64,000 bases of DNA from Corbicula japonica (GCA_038501625.1 JAZAYU010000009.1:4711001-4775000); one strand, 5' to 3'. Shown: positions 1 through 13,734, counted from the stretch's first letter. Numbers and translations are program-made. The notes: generated from the sequence alone by a model not told the origin.

Positions 1-1311
1 TTATTATATGTTTATACCTAACTACTGGTTTGTGATAACTTGCATATAGTTGAATGTTGATTACTTTAAATACTAGTAAGTTATTATAAGTATTTAATTC
101 AGTCTCAGGGCCCAACATTATATAACTGAGACTGGAAATAAGTCTCCATTTTAGACAATCAGATACTTGAAATTTGAGACTGGTCTCAATTCTTGAGTTC
201 TATGATGAATCCAGACACTAGGCTTGCCATTTGTCAGTTCTGAAACTATGCTTGATTTCATCCAATCATACTGCTTAAAAATAAGAGTGGTTTGCAATCT
301 CAGTTGTATAACCTTGAAATGTTTTGCAGATTACCTATAAAACTGATAATTCCTTTGAAGAATTAATATGACTTAAACCTCTAGTTGTTGTTTCAGTATA
401 ATAAGCATTAATTAACATATTGTTTCAAATGTTTACTAAAATAGTATTAAAACTGTGCACAAATATAAAACCCAGGTCAAGTACATAATCTGTATAAACT
501 GACACCAGGAGAATACTTAGTAGTCAAAAGACATTAAGATTCCTTACATACACCGGGTGGTAATTAGAGAATGTTTCAGGTTGTAAATAGTCTGAACTGG
601 GTCCAAGATTAGAGACCAGTCTCTAATCTCAGGCATTTGATTGGCTTTAATGTTGTCAACCATTTCAGCCAATAAGATGCTTGAGATTTGTGACTGGTCT
701 CCAGATTTAGTTTTATGATCTAGAGTCCTGAACACAATTCCATCACAAATTATTATATTTGAAGTATAGTTTAACTTAATTTTACAGAAATATAAACAAC
801 TGATAAACATTTTGTACGTTAGTGCCAATGCACAATAATAAATCGCCCAATTTGGTAGCAATGTGTCAATCCATACCGATCTTTTTGGTGATCTGGGTTT
901 TATACATTGGAAAACTCTCAGCATCAGAGTGCTTGGTAATAGAGTTTAGTGTACAGTGGAATAGTCTTTTTATATAAGTATATTTAAGTACATTATTTGT
1001 GTATTTTAAATCTCAATATTTGTTCATTTATACGATAGATATATAGTTACAAATTTTGTGCAGGATTACTTTATAGCAAATGAAAAATGATGTTACTGTC
1101 AACAGTAATATAGGAGTTGATAAGAATTGCGAAACTTATATTTCTTCTTTATCCTTTTCATCAAGTATTTTAACTGCTTCATGAAATTTAGAATTACTGC
1201 AATTGTATTTCTTGTGATGGGCTGCAACAATGTGACAGGTCACTTCCGTCAGTCATCCCATTAAAGTTTTTCCTAGTTTATGATTACCACGGGTTACTCT
1301 GCCTCATTTTA

Positions 1312-1556
1312 ACCTCTTACTCCATAGAAACGACTTTTATGGCATCAGGGAACAGTGTAGATCCTGAACAGCCACCTATACCATCTGATCAGAATATACA
1401 CTGTTTGCTTTGTGGTCAAAAATAACCTTATGAATAAAAAGACGAACAGTATAGATCCAGATCAGATGGCACGGATACGCTAGCTTATCCTTTATCTACA
1501 CTGTTAGCTCATGAATAGCAGCCATTACCCATGGAATAAAGGGTCAAATGTTTTTA
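1312..1556. repeat. Foldback dispersed repeat ('gatctacactgttt' family)
   Basis: The unit starts with a form of 'ttactccatag', runs into 'cagtgtagatcc', crosses a centre near 'ggtcaaaaataacct', and ends with 'gatctacactg' and 'catggagtaaaggtt', so its halves are loosely inverted. Related copies of varying decay lie at about 4300-4470, 4848-5052, 5186-5413, 5632-5874, 6978-7172, 7292-7390, 8601-8990 and 27598-27720. No open frame is present. It is most likely a non-autonomous element. Confidence 0.6.
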
Positions 1557-2489
1557 AAAGCTGTCCGCTTTATAATCAGTGTGCAGTATATTTGTCATCC
1601 TGGAATACACAGGTGTTATGCTGTAGGTCCTAGATGTATATTACATGTTTTGGTTTAATTTCATTCATGGGGTATATGAACTAAACTATCTTTCCATTTT
1701 ATTTGTTTAACTTGTCAAATTGTTGATCATTTACCTCAATTTTGATGCAATACATTTAAATTTTCAAATCTAATTTGTACAAAACGATACCCATATTATT
1801 TTAAATATGGATTGTACATTTATTTCATATGTCTGTTTGAAGACCTTGTTCAGTGAACTCTTTTTTTTTCAACGTGTCAGCTTTTGTTTTGCTTATTTTA
1901 GTATCATAGATTAAAGGATAGCGTTCTTAATGAAAAAGGTCTTAAAATGTTCTTAATGTAGATATTTTAGAAACCTGTATCATATGTTGTTTTTATCAGT
2001 GCAAGATATAAAGTATTTTAAAGCTTCAGCTCAGGAACTTGTATTTTAATGAATGATGTGGCCACAATTACATCATTCCAGATTAATCCTGAATTGATAT
2101 ATCAATTGTTCTATATATTTTATTCCTATTAATGCATAGTTTTTTATTTAATCAGAAAAAGATTGCATGAAATGGCAGCAATAGAGTTTATGACATTGAG
2201 TTTATAATATTATGTCAACCAACTTGAAACCATTTCTGAACCTTCACATTGAACCCATGTTTGAAAATAAGAAAGATAGTCTACAGTTTTAAAACAGTAG
2301 TTGTTGAAACAGTAATTGTTGAAACTGTAGATTACTGTATTGATTGTATTTTACCGAAAACAATCTGCAATTCACTTTAAAGCATAATAAAAATATGAAA
2401 TTATTTATCTCATAAAAAATAAATTTAGTTTGTAGAAGAGTTGATGTTTGTTATTTTTTACCTTTAACACATGAATCTAAACCAACTGT

Positions 2490-2628
2490 GCCCAAGATCA
2501 TAAAACTAAATCTGGAGATCAGTCTCAAATCTCAAGCATCTGGTTGACTGAAATGGTGACCAGTCGCCAGTCAATCAGATCCTTGAGATTTGAAACTGAT
2601 CTCAAAACTCAGTTTTATGATCTTGGGC
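2490..2628. mobile_element. Palindromic MITE-like element, copy A
   Basis: The termini 'gcccaagatcataaaact' and 'agttttatgatcttgggc' are inverted, and inner segments around 'cagtctcaaatctcaag' are repeated inverted on the other side, so the whole element can fold into one hairpin. It is non-coding and about 140 bp long. Relatives lie at 2807-2950, 4489-4633, 37677-37822 and 63443-63536. Confidence 0.75.
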
Positions 2629-2806
2629 CCAGATGTATCCATCTGATACTGAAGATTTCATTTATACATATACAATTAAATTAATGATGATGAACCCAAC
2701 AAGAACCAGTGAATCTTCAATGCAAATGCAAGTGTTTAACTTCCTCTTCATTTTTTGAGTCATGACTTTTTTTTTCTGACCAAGAAGCAGACAGTGTAGG
2801 TCCTGG

Positions 2807-2950
2807 CCTGAAGGTTATAAAGCTGAGATTGGAAACCAGTCTCAAATCTCAAGCATCTGATTGGCTGAAATGGCGACCAGTCGCCATTTCAGCCATTCAG
2901 ATGCTTGAGATTTGAGACTGGTTTCCATGCTCAGCTTTATAACCTTGGGC
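2807..2950. mobile_element. Palindromic MITE-like element, copy B
   Basis: The ends 'aaggttataaagctgag' and 'ctcagctttataacctt' are inverted, and the centre is a near-perfect palindrome around 'ggcgaccagtcgcc'. This is the subtype with 'ggttataaa' ends, whereas copies A and C have 'gatcataaa' ends. The hairpin is almost intact, so it is probably younger than copy A. Confidence 0.75.
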
Positions 2951-3330
2951 ACTGATCAGATGACATGTATGGACCATGGTTCTTGAATGCACCACTCCTC
3001 CTTGAGGTGAACATTTGTGTTAAGTTTTGCTGAGGTGCCTTTTGCAGTTGCAAAGTTATGCTCTCAACAAAAGATTTCTGTACAAATTTTGACATTAAAA
3101 GGTAAACTTTGACATTAAAGTGTAACCTTGACCTTTGAATCATGGTCAAGGTTCTGAAATGCAACATTAGGCCTCATTAGATGGACATTTGTGTAAAGTT
3201 TAAATGATGTACCATCATAAGTTAAAAAGTTATGCTCTGGAAAAAGGATCTGGGATGCATTCACACACAAATGCACATACATCAAACTGGCAGTGATAAC
3301 AAAGTTTGCTCACCACAAGCTGGCTAGTTA
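2951..3330. repeat. Dispersed repeat with 'aaagttatgctct' motif
   Basis: The segment contains repeated phrases such as 'caaagttatgctct', 'acatttgtgtaaagttt' and 'ttgaccttgaatcatggtcaagg', a style common in mollusc non-coding repeats. An apparent minus-strand frame across it has no recognisable motif and is treated as chance. Confidence 0.4.
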
Positions 3331-3394
3331 AAAACATAACAAATAATTAACTCTTTACTCCATATACAGGGGTCAAAGTTAGAAAAATGTAAAA

Positions 3395-3510
3395 GCCTGA
3401 AATAAAGCTGGGGGCCTGGGGGCCGCCGGTGGGTTCAGGGCAAAAGTCCTGGCCAGGGGTCCAGAGGGCCAGGGGTCCAGAGGGCCGGAGGCCCCCGGAA
3501 GCTCCTGCAT
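3395..3510. repeat. G-rich low-complexity patch with short direct repeat
   Basis: The patch contains two adjacent copies of 'ccaggggtccagagggcc' and other G runs in an otherwise AT-rich setting. It has no coding potential. Confidence 0.5.
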
Positions 3511-4488
3511 TTTAGTAAATTTCAAGGCTTATTCTTGAGTTTTCCTGAGACACAATTGTTCTAAAATATATTTTTTTCTCAACAATATATTCATTTGTCA
3601 TGTTGAAAATTGACAATTGAGAATGTTTATAAATTATGTAAATCAAGCCACTGATTAGACTAAATGATATTTTCTCTCTTTTCATTACATGAAGAATCAC
3701 AAGGCTACAAAACTAAATCTTATGCTTGCGAAAAAAAAAATTATTATTTTTTTTATAACAAACAAAATTATAAGCGTACTTTATTGTCTTGACACAGCAC
3801 TCGCAATATGCAGCGCCCGGAATATCGGGCTTTCTAAGCCAGATTTCCAACCTGTCACCGTTTTTGTCGCATTCTGAGAGCCATTCCGATTTCCATTTAT
3901 TTTTGACATCTATTTCTAGCGATTTGGTATCACAATCCAATTTTAAGAACTTCATTTTCATTTTCTCATGCTTTCCATGGAGGGCGCCATTTTGCCTGAT
4001 ATTACACTGATATTATGTTACGACGAATTTGATGCGATGATTTCAGCCTAAGTTAGCCTATTATACCCCAGTTTCAGCCAATCAAATTTGATGTTAGGTA
4101 CACGCGTAATTGCTAAGATAACGCGATTCGGGTCGATATGGTTGTCGTCGTATGACTTGTCTACAGTCCCCCCCCCAATATCTCCTCGGATTTACACGAT
4201 TTGGAAAAACGACCCAAGCCGCTCCCAAAAAAACGGAATTCAGGCATAAGCCGGAAAACTTTGACCCCTGCATATATAGTTTTTTTTTACAATTACACAT
4301 GTGCGACCAGTGTAGATCCAGATTGGCCAGCTCACCCATGCTGTCTGATCAGAATATACCCACTTTGCTTGTCGAAACATTAGGTTATTACTGACTATGA
4401 AGCAAACAGTGTAGATCCCGATCAGGTCGCATAAATGTATCTGGATCTACACTGTTGGAATAAAAGGTTAAAGAAACTAGAGTACCAG

Positions 4489-4633
4489 GGCCCAAGATCA
4501 TAAAACTAAGTTTTTAGATCAGTCTCAAATCTCAAGGATCTGATTGGCTGAAATGGTGACTGGTCGCCATTTCAGCCAATCAGATGCTTGAGATTTGAGA
4601 CTGATCTTCAGATTAAGTTTTATGATCTTGGGC
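4489..4633. mobile_element. Palindromic MITE-like element, copy C
   Basis: Left end 'gcccaagatcataaaact' mirrors right end 'agttttatgatcttgggc'. The middle palindrome 'gctgaaatggtgactggtc' / 'gccatttcagcc' is well kept. The family is the same as at 2490-2628. Confidence 0.75.
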
Positions 4634-6072
4634 ACAGTTTTACAAATCTGTCACTGTGACAAATATTCTATTAAGTTTTAGCAATTCAAGGAGTTGTAAA
4701 TAACTTACATACAAGTAACTAAGTCTTACATGAAATTTTATTTTAGATATATTCCAATGTTTTCACTCAAAACATCATTAACAGGAAAACTTTAAAATCG
4801 ACCATAATATATTTAAACTATTACTCCCTATATACAATTTTATCACACATACAGTGTAGGTCCAGACCAGTCGGCACAGTCATGCCTTCTGATCACGATC
4901 TGCACTGTTCACTTTTTGGTCAGAAATAACCTAATAAATCAAAAAGCAAAAAGTGTAGTTCCTGATTAGACAGCATAGACATTCTTGCTGATCTGGATCT
5001 ACACTGTTTGCCTTTGCCATAAAGACATTTATATGGAATAAAGGTTTAAGAGTGAATTTGTCAACTACAATCAAGATGGTCAGTAGCATGTTTCCTCACA
5101 AATGGACGGTGATGACAACTGCTCACTAAGGTGGGTAAGCAAATATTCCAAAGCATAGATATAATTAAATAGTTTATCATTTTCACCATGGGATATGGCT
5201 TTTATCTCATGGGTGATTAATGAAAATCCAAATCAGCCAGCAAATCCATGCAGTCAGATCTGCATCTACATTGTTTCCTTCTAGGTCAAAAATAACCTAA
5301 CGAATCTAAAAGTGAACAATGTAAATTCTGACCAGCCCACACAATGTACCAGCTGATCAGGATCTACACTGGGTCGCACATTGTATAAAAGCCATATCCC
5401 ATGGAGTAAAGGTTTAACAATGTTTAATATTATCAAGACAATTCAGTTTTCTATGCTTTGAAATACAACTTTACCCATGCTGATTACAACTCACAGCGTA
5501 TTTCTTATGCATTCTTTTTAATAATAAAGGTTCTAAGACATGTAATTACTGTTATACCAGGGCTGAAAAAATAAGAAATCAAGTCCAGGACAATTAATCA
5601 TGCTATTATTGAAAATTGTGAGCGAGTTTCCAACCCTTTACTCCATAGATACGACATGTATTGCAATGGCAAACAGTGTTGATCAAGATGAGCAGGCACA
5701 TCCATGCTGTCTAACCTATACCTAAACTGTTTCCTTCTTGGTCTGTCAGAAATAATGAAATGAATGTAAAAGCAAACATTGCAGATCATGATTAGATGGC
5801 TAGGATTTACCAGCTGATCTGGATCTACAGTTTACCAAATCATCTAAGTTGTATCCATCATGGAGTAAAAGGTTAACTGGCTTTTTCCTATCAAATGTGT
5901 TCATCCAAATGGTCAAATAATGGCAAAAAATGATTTTAAATACAACTTCAAACATCTCTCACAATTTCAACAATACTTCATTATATAAAAAACACAACAC
6001 TTATTTCAGTAACTCAAAATTTCTGTTTTACATTTTGCAAATAGAATCACCAGGAAGTCAGTTTACTAGTGT

Positions 6073-9000
6073 TCAGTACTTTTTCTTTCTTTTCATTAAC
6101 TTCTTGCGCACACCTGTTGATTCCTCAGTATCATCTTCCTGTTGCTCCGGACGATGTTTACGTTTCTTACTACTACTCTCAGTCATCTCCATCTTGGCGT
6201 GCCGCTGTGCCTCAGACACGCGCTCCATCAACAACATCACTTCCTGTTCCTCTGTCTTATACAGTGGCAACTGCTTGCCTATCAAATGCTCAATCCTTTG
6301 ATATAGTTCCACATCGTACTGTGTAACAAAGGTTATAGACTTTCCTGCACGACCTGCTCGTGCAGTTCTACCAACACGGTGAATATAGTCCTTAGAGTGA
6401 GTAGGAATATCTAGATTTATTACAACGTCAACGTGAGGAATATCAAGACCTCTGCTGGCAACATCTGTTGCTATCAATATAGACCTAGATTTACTCTTGA
6501 ACTTTGTCAGAGCACCGAGTCTCTTAGCCTGAGTCATCTGTCCATGTAGAGGTATGGCCATCAGACCTAGGTTTCTCAACATGATAGCTACCCTCTGTGT
6601 GTTAGCACATGTGGCACAGAACACCATAAACGAGTTGCCAGCCAGTTCATTGAGGATATACACCAGATATACATCCTTGAACTTTACCGGGATGAACAAA
6701 TAATACTGCTGCAATTTTTCAACAGTCTGGTATTTTGATGAGACCTCCACTTTTACCGGATCTTTCAGTGAAGCTCTCTGCAGCTTGGCAACCTTCTTTG
6801 TCATGGTGGCAGAAAATAGGTAGGTTCGTCTCTCTCTTGGTATAACCTTAAATAAAGAAGTTTTTTCAAAGTTTGCATGATTTTCATTTTTTACTAGACT
6901 GATCAAAATCAGGTTTTTCATAAAACTGACCAAACTGACCAAATTAATTTCACTGCGTTGTTCTTGTACATCATTTACCCTTTCCTCCATAGACAGACAT
7001 TGATTGCCTGGGCGAACAGTTTAGATCCAGATCAGACGGCACATCCTTATTCTTTAGGTTATTTCTGACCAAAATGCGATCAGTGCAGATCCTGATCAGA
7101 TGACACAGATGTGCCGGCTGATCTGGATCTACTCTGGTCGCACATGCGTAAACATGCGTATTTATGGAGCTCAATACAGCTTGTGTTATTTGTTACTATT
7201 TAAATAAAATTTACTTGACTGGATCAATTTCTATAAACTTGTGTTAAACTTATTTTGATTGTATGTGCTTCATACCTGTCATTACACCATTTACTCAAAA
7301 GATTTGGTTCGTATAACATGTGCAAACAGATAAGATCCTGATCACCGAGCACATCTGTGCAATCTGATCAGGATCTACACTGCTTGAATCATGGTGAGAC
7401 AGAACTGACGACAAATGCCGCACACAAACTATCACAATGTTTTGTATAGTTTTGTCAATGAGCATAGGTTGCTATGAAAAAGCATGCCATCATTTGGTTT
7501 GAAGTTAATGTGGCTGTTTCAACAGCTTATAGCCTACTCAAAAGGCAATGATAGAACAAACACTCCTCACTAGAAAAGAGAATATTAAGGAGTGTAAATC
7601 AAGGTACAGTAAAACCCTGCATTAGGACCACCTCGCTAATAAGACCACCATTGTGATGTCCCATTTTACAGTTTTGCACTGTTTTCTACCCCTATATTAC
7701 GACCACCCCATTATTGAGACCACTTTTTCCCAGTCCCAATGGTGCTCTTAATAGCGGGGTTTCACTGTACTGAACTGATATTTTACAAATTACATAAAGA
7801 AAGGATCTCAACTCTGTAATAAATTGAGCAGTTATTAAACCTGGATGAGATAAAAATGTCCAACAATCTATCAGAGTTTAGTGAAGGTAGGATAAGTAAT
7901 ACTTCAGTGCAGAGTGCAGACAATATTTTGTGGACACCATCTTGTACATGTGGTCCACATTTACATGTACATAGATCTCATCAAATAAGAGTATAAATAT
8001 ATGCCAGTCATGATCAACACCTTAATTAACAAGCTCTTACTTTAAAACAATTTTGTTACTTAAATATTGTGTCAATGAAGTAATAACATTTTAAAAATAA
8101 TTTAAATTATTTACTTTGATTATATAGACAAGCTCCAGTTTTCATGAAGTTTCCCTTCAATTTTACAAGTCCTTCATTTAAAGGATATTTCATTTTCCAA
8201 AAACAACATTTTCTTTCAACAGACAAATGATTATAAATATAATAACATTTTTCCGTATAACAATGTGTTTAGTAAACAAACCTTCAGAATCTTGTCCACT
8301 TCCTGTTCGAAATCCATGTTAAGGATCCTGTCCGCCTCATCCATCACAAGGAATTTCAGGGAGCGGAGATTGAAGCCCTTGGTGTTCTCCAGGTGATCGA
8401 CCAGCCGTCCGGGGGTGGCGATGATGATATGTGGCTTCTTGGCAAGCATTAAAGCTTGATTCATCATGTCTATACCACCAACAATCACACAGCATTTTAC
8501 ACCTGAAATTAATGTCTTTACATGAAAATATCATTACATATTGTTGCAATTTTTTTTAGAGTTGACACATGAATTAAGAATTCACATAACTACTTTTGAA
8601 TTTAACCCTTTACTCCTTATATACACATTTTAATGCATGTGCACCAGTTCAGATCAAGATCAGCCGACTTCCCAAATGTTGCCGGACTGAAGGACCTGTC
8701 TGGTGAAATTTGGGCCTGTCTGACAAGATTTGGTATGTTTTCAGACCGAGTGGCAAACAAATATTTGAACTGCTAAATTAACAATTCCTTTTTAACATGT
8801 TTTGATTAATCAGACAGAATTTGTTTTGGCCAGACTGGTTTTCACATCTTGTCTGACCAAATGTCAGACACTTTCTTTCAACTTTCAGGAAGCCTGGATC
8901 AGCTGGCATATTTGTGCTGTCTGATCTGGATCTAAATTGGTTGAAATAACCTAATAAATCTAAAAGAGAATATTGAAGATCCTGATCAGATTCAGATAAA

Positions 9001-12000
9001 ATAATTGTTTAACCTTCCATGGTACCGGCTGTTTACAGTAACACAATGTTTAAATTTAAATAACTGATACACTTGTCAGGTAAATATTTAGCTGAATATT
9101 TATGTTTTTCTGCAAAACCAAGAATTTTTATAAAATCGCCATTTATGCATTCTGCATTCTATAAATGCTTTCCCATGTTTTTGCGGTAGGCAAGCAATTG
9201 TCAATTTTCAGCGAATTAGACCAAAATTGAATAAGTTCAAAGCGTCAATAAGGTTCAACTGTTTAGATGCAATGCTTGATCCATCCAAGCTTATCAGAAT
9301 TGTTGCCCTAATAGATATTCAATGAAAACCTTAAATTTGCGGAACTAGCATATGCCTGCATTCACGGAGGAAAGCAGGCTATGCGAAACTGCTGAAAACT
9401 TTGCCTGACATTCGGTCAAACAAACTTCCAATTCTTGTCAGACCGAAAGAACTTCTGTCTGACTGAATTTTTTTTCAAAAATATGTATACCTTTGTTTTA
9501 AAATTAAAGACACTTCATCCTTTAAAGGTTTCTTTAACATTTTAGTTCTCTTCTTTAAGATAACAGGGCTTTTCATCCTTATATAACAGAGGCCTATAAA
9601 AGGCCTCTTCCCAATCCAAACATATAGTATTTTTTCCCAATTGTGGCAGAGACTCTTCCCAAAATGCTAGGTTAGTCGACCAAAAATGGTTAAAACTCCT
9701 CTGAGGAGTGTTTGAAAATTGAAGTCTGAAAAATAAGGTGCTTAAAAATTAGATTTAAGTTAAAAATACCCATTACTATTCAATTTTATAAACTAGAAGC
9801 CACCTTTCAATTAATTTTGTTTTCCCAAAATAAACAATCATCGTGCATTGATTTCCCAATTGGAAAGGCCAGGGCCTCTTCCCAATTATCTGATGAAAAG
9901 CCCTGGATAAAACATCTGTTTATCCAATATTGATGGAGTCTGTCTGGAAATCAAAACATTCATTATCAAAATCGCCAAAATATCAGAGTCCTTATCACAC
10001 AAAATTGTAATAAAGTAAGTGGAATAGGATGGTCTGAATTCCACTGGAAGAATATCATGATCAAAACTGGGTACAATTTCTTCATTTTAAAGTAACCACG
10101 AGCGGCCATTTCTCAACAAATTTTCTTGGCGGGGCACTCGTATTCCTGCTTTGTTTTTCATCAGTTTTTTTGTGTGTTTTTTTTTTTGCCTTGTGTAGTG
10201 CCATCATCATACCACAAGAACAACATTTTCTTCGTACAAGATCGAAGGTCGCAGATATGGTTACTTTATCTAGAATTTGATTAGAAACTTAAAAAGAAAC
10301 GGCGAAGCAGAACTCGGTTTCGATATTCTCATATTCAAGGGAGAACACTCAGTCTTGATCAGACGGATAGATTCTTATTCAGTCGTTATCAGTAAATAAA
10401 GGACTGAACTGTGCCGGACAAAAGGTCCGGAACCCTGGAAAAATTATCAGACCGGACTGATTTTTGCCGGACATGTCCAACATATGGCAACTTTCGCAAA
10501 GCATGGGAAAGAAATTCAACCAGAGGAGAAGGAAAAGGTACAAAGAGGTCAGTGATCATAATATTTTTATTAAAACAAACGAAAAATCTTTCTAATTTAA
10601 CGACAAAACTATTCCTTAGAGTATATATACACCACATAAAGTATGTCTTGTAAGTATTTGTTTCACATGTTGACTACATGCAGTATACAACAGTTTTTTT
10701 TGCTTAGGCAATAGAAAATTAATTCCTAGATTCTCATCCGAATTTTCGGAAAAAATGGGGCAGGTGTTTTTATTTTTTATTTATCATTTTCACCGTTCCT
10801 TTTGACGCTTGTGTACTGCAAAGATAAATAAGCGTCTAGCTGTTACGAATAGCCGATTTGCACTTAAATGTTTCATACTGTGTTTGTGCACTCTACCGAT
10901 TTGTATTTGTATGTACTTGTAATGTTAATTTTGATGTACCGCATTTTTTTCAAAATAAAAAACATTGGGACAGAGTAATTTTCGAGGGGCGGGCGGGGAT
11001 GAGAATCTAGGAATTAATTTTCTATTTCCTAATCAAACCCAAAACATTCTATACTTTGTTAACTTGGAAATGATAAAATAACAGGGAAATTATTATTGAA
11101 TGAATGGGGGCCTACTGATATACTGAGTTACCTCCCATTGAGAGTGGTTTCCCTTGCTGATTGGGTAGTTCCGGTTTAGAAGCGGTAATAAAAACGTAGC
11201 GTTAAGTGTAAATAAAAAGTCTCAAAGTGCTTTTGAAGTCAAAATGCAATGTCAAATTAACAAAAAAAAGTGAAACAGACACATATAAGGAATAACCATC
11301 ATCTTTGTAAATTGATTTTCAGATAATTACTAAATCCAATTTTACCTTTTAATGTAACTTCACGAATCCCTTATGAACAATTTTTTTGGCTGGTATGGAA
11401 ATTACAGCTTTTTAACTTTCACTTTAGTATTCAGACAATCACCGTTAAGTCATCCAAACAATGCTTAATATGAAAAGGGCCAGGTGTTTAATGACCATGT
11501 TACGTAATCTAATTAGCAAGACTGGGTTTTACCAGCTGGAGGTATGATAAAGGCCTTTTGAAGTTCAGTTGTAGATTTGTAAGAAGTTGAAAACGTTGCT
11601 TGTTGGGGGGTAAAATCGTTGTTTTAGGAAACTGACTAGAGATTAAATATTCTTATTAATTGTCACAATAATGTTTGAGACCTGATACATTGAATATTTG
11701 ATATAGGCAACTTAAAGCGATCCAAACTAAACTAAATAAAACTTGGGAAGTTTTACAAAAAAATATTTATTTAGTCAAATTAATGATATAAAATTGATTG
11801 TACAACTAAATAAAATAAAAAAAATTCAGAAATAGAGAAAAAACATGAAAACATTATGAAGCAATCTTTGAATATGTTCTTAATTGTATAACAATAAGAA
11901 AGAACTTTAAAAAAAAAAGCAAAAAAAAAGCAGTATATTGACATGACACAAATCTATTAACCAAACGGTGTGCATTCAATTTGTAGGATAAAGTTCAGTT

Positions 12001-13070
12001 ATTTAAAAAAAAATTTAAATTTATGGCAAAAAATGTTGCATCGGCATGAAAGAACATTTATCATAGTGAACAGGCATTTCATTGGCAGACGTCAAACTTA
12101 TCATATGTTATAAATTTTTTTACTATCCTTTTTAAGGTTTTCTAACTTTTCTTTTCCTCAAGTCTGCCATTTTTAAGCATAATAAATGCGTATCTTTTAC
12201 TCTTCATTAGTTACTGAAGGTGTCGAACACATCGATATTTAACACAAACCTCTCCGCCGTATTAAAATGGTTAGAAGAAAACATTATGTGCTACACTATT
12301 AAATTTAAAACTATCTATTTTTTCATTCAATGATAATAATCAAATGTTTTTATTCATTATGCTAATCTCTAACCAACCAGACCATATTAAAACATATTTG
12401 AAAGGACCACAGATGATTACTGCAGGTCTGTTTTAATTGTCAATCTCAGACCGGAACTACCCAGTGACAGGTGCGCGTTACAAAGGGAGGTAAATTAAGA
12501 CAGAATGTTGAGATAACTCTGTATATCGGTAGGACCCCATTGTTTATTGATCTATTATTTTTTATCAATAAACAATAACTTTTTGATAACTTTACCGATA
12601 GCCAGCCCTCATAGGACTTCTAGCCTCCGGACTCAACTCAAATAATATAAATAGTATAATTTTCTCTGACTGGCCTTACCAATGGTCGATCCAAGCGCTT
12701 CAAACTGTTCGGAAATCTGAAAAGCCAATTCTCGTGTAGGAGTAAGTATTAATGCAAACAGTCTCTGTGGATTGTCCAGCAGTGCCTGCAGGATCGGGAG
12801 GGCAAAGGCACCTGTTTTCCCTGACCCGGTTTCTGCCAAACCGATGATGTCTTTTCCTGTCAAGGCAATAGGGATTGATTCTCGCTGTATTTTGGAAGGT
12901 GACTTCCATTTTAATCCTTCACACGCTTCACATAGAACATCTACAACTCCAAGCGACTTAAACGTCACATTTTCGTCAGCTGTATCAGATATATGTTCGT
13001 TTGTTTGAGAAGATGACGGAGTTTCATCGTCGCTGTCAGCCATTTTAACACACGTGCTACCGGTGCTCAT
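6073..13070 (-). CDS. DDX47: DDX47 DEAD-box RNA helicase (three exons)
   Basis: This is an ATP-dependent RNA helicase of the DDX47/Rrp3 family, a nucleolar factor in pre-rRNA processing and 18S rRNA maturation. Exons run 13070-12680, 8502-8282 and 6846-6073; borders are GT/AG and phases agree, giving 461 codons, close to the family's usual 455. Visible motifs are the Q motif (F37...Q62), Walker A AETGSGKT (79-86), PTREL (111-115), TPGR (160-163), DEAD (185-188), SAT (216-218), [10 protein letters not shown] (330-339) and HRVGRTAR (360-367). The tail is lysine-rich. A second in-frame Met at residue 10 (13043), beginning MADSDDE, is an equally possible start. The gene is divergent from the RdRP-helicase gene about 2.7 kb away. 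Intron 2 (6847-8281) and intron 1 (8503-12679) hold repeats. Family assignment is firm; splice borders are read by eye. Confidence 0.95.
7614..7770. mobile_element. Short TIR element (MITE-like) in DDX47 intron 2
   Basis: The left end 'gtacagtaaaaccctgc' is the near-exact inverse of the right end 'gcggggtttcactgtac'. The body repeats 'gaccacc' several times and has no open frame. The length of about 157 bp fits a MITE. Confidence 0.6.
10701..11035. mobile_element. Non-autonomous TIR element in DDX47 intron 1
   Basis: Inverted ends of about 39 bp share 'aatagaaaattaattcctag' and 'attctcatcc' with only a few differences near the outer edge. The 335-bp body is non-coding. It is probably a non-autonomous DNA transposon; the superfamily cannot be told because no clear target duplication is visible. 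Confidence 0.6.
11128..12493. mobile_element. Candidate 1.4-kb TIR element in DDX47 intron 1
   Basis: The left end begins TTACCTCCC and carries 'tgggtagttccggt' about 30 bp in. The right end carries the same two blocks inverted ('accggaactaccca' then 'gggaggtaa') in the same order from the edge. A flanking TA on both sides could be a Tc1/mariner-type target duplication. The interior is AT-rich with no transposase frame. Confidence 0.45.
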
Positions 13071-13734
13071 GAGAATTTATTTTCGTGCAATGTATCCTTT
13101 GTAAACATTAAAAGCGAAACTGAAAGTAGTTTCGTTTTCAAAAAATGTAATTTGTTTTCTGAAAACGATTTCTAATGGCGGGGGATATACCTTTTACATG
13201 TAAGTACCGAAACAAATACTTGTCTGTACATACTTTAAGGGAGTTTTCAGTTTGTACAAGCATATACCAAAGTTTCCAGCAAAATCCTAAAATATCTTCA
13301 AAGAAAGTCAAGCTCAGTGAAGTCAGATCTAACAAAATGTTAGAGCCTTGATAGCATAGCGATTTTCAGGAAATGATTTTAATCAGATTGGAAAAAAGTC
13401 GAATGCCAGATAAGGGGAGTAAGTTAATCAACACCTTTTCTTTTGCTTTCAGTCGACTGGATTGGTGTTGATTTTAATTGATTTATATTTATGAGTGATT
13501 AAATTTTGTGTTAGGATAATCAAACTTTGATAAGTATTAATGAAAATAACTCAACACATCTATGATCTTTCATTGTATTTCTTTATATTTTAATTTTCAT
13601 TCACTTTTTATTGAAATAAATAAAATACTACACAACACTTTTCTCCAATTAAGCAGCCTTATAACACTAGGTCAACTAAGTCTTATAATTTATTTTTAAA
13701 ATGTTGAACAAATTCTGCCGGTTGCATTTAACAT

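Larger units (their letters stand above)
1..6072. other. Gene-free, repeat-rich stretch downstream of DDX47
   Basis: I find no credible coding exon here; the open frames are short, lack recognisable motifs and mostly cross repeats. The stretch holds palindromic MITE-like elements (2490-2628, 2807-2950, 4489-4633, decayed relatives near 108-230 and 598-730). It also holds a second foldback family built on the phrase 'gatctacactgttt' (1312-1556, 4300-4470, 4848-5052, 5186-5413, 5632-5874), a common dispersed repeat at 2951-3330 and a G-rich patch at 3395-3510. Confidence 0.7.
8503..12679 (-). other. DDX47 intron 1
   Basis: This 4.2-kb intron is bounded by a GTAAGG donor after codon 130 and a TTTCAG acceptor before GVKCC. 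It holds a decayed foldback repeat (8601-8990) and two TIR-bearing elements (10701-11035, 11128-12493). I see no nested gene in it. Confidence 0.8.

Noticed and set aside
544..924. 126-codon minus-strand frame near the left edge
   Set aside because: It overlaps a decayed palindromic MITE, has no recognisable domain and no splice support.
6847..6990. N-terminal extension of DDX47 exon 3 beginning MEERVND
   Set aside because: The DDX47 family sequence runs directly from EVDKILK (exon 2) to VIPRERR; a good acceptor lies at 6847-6848, so the extension is intron.
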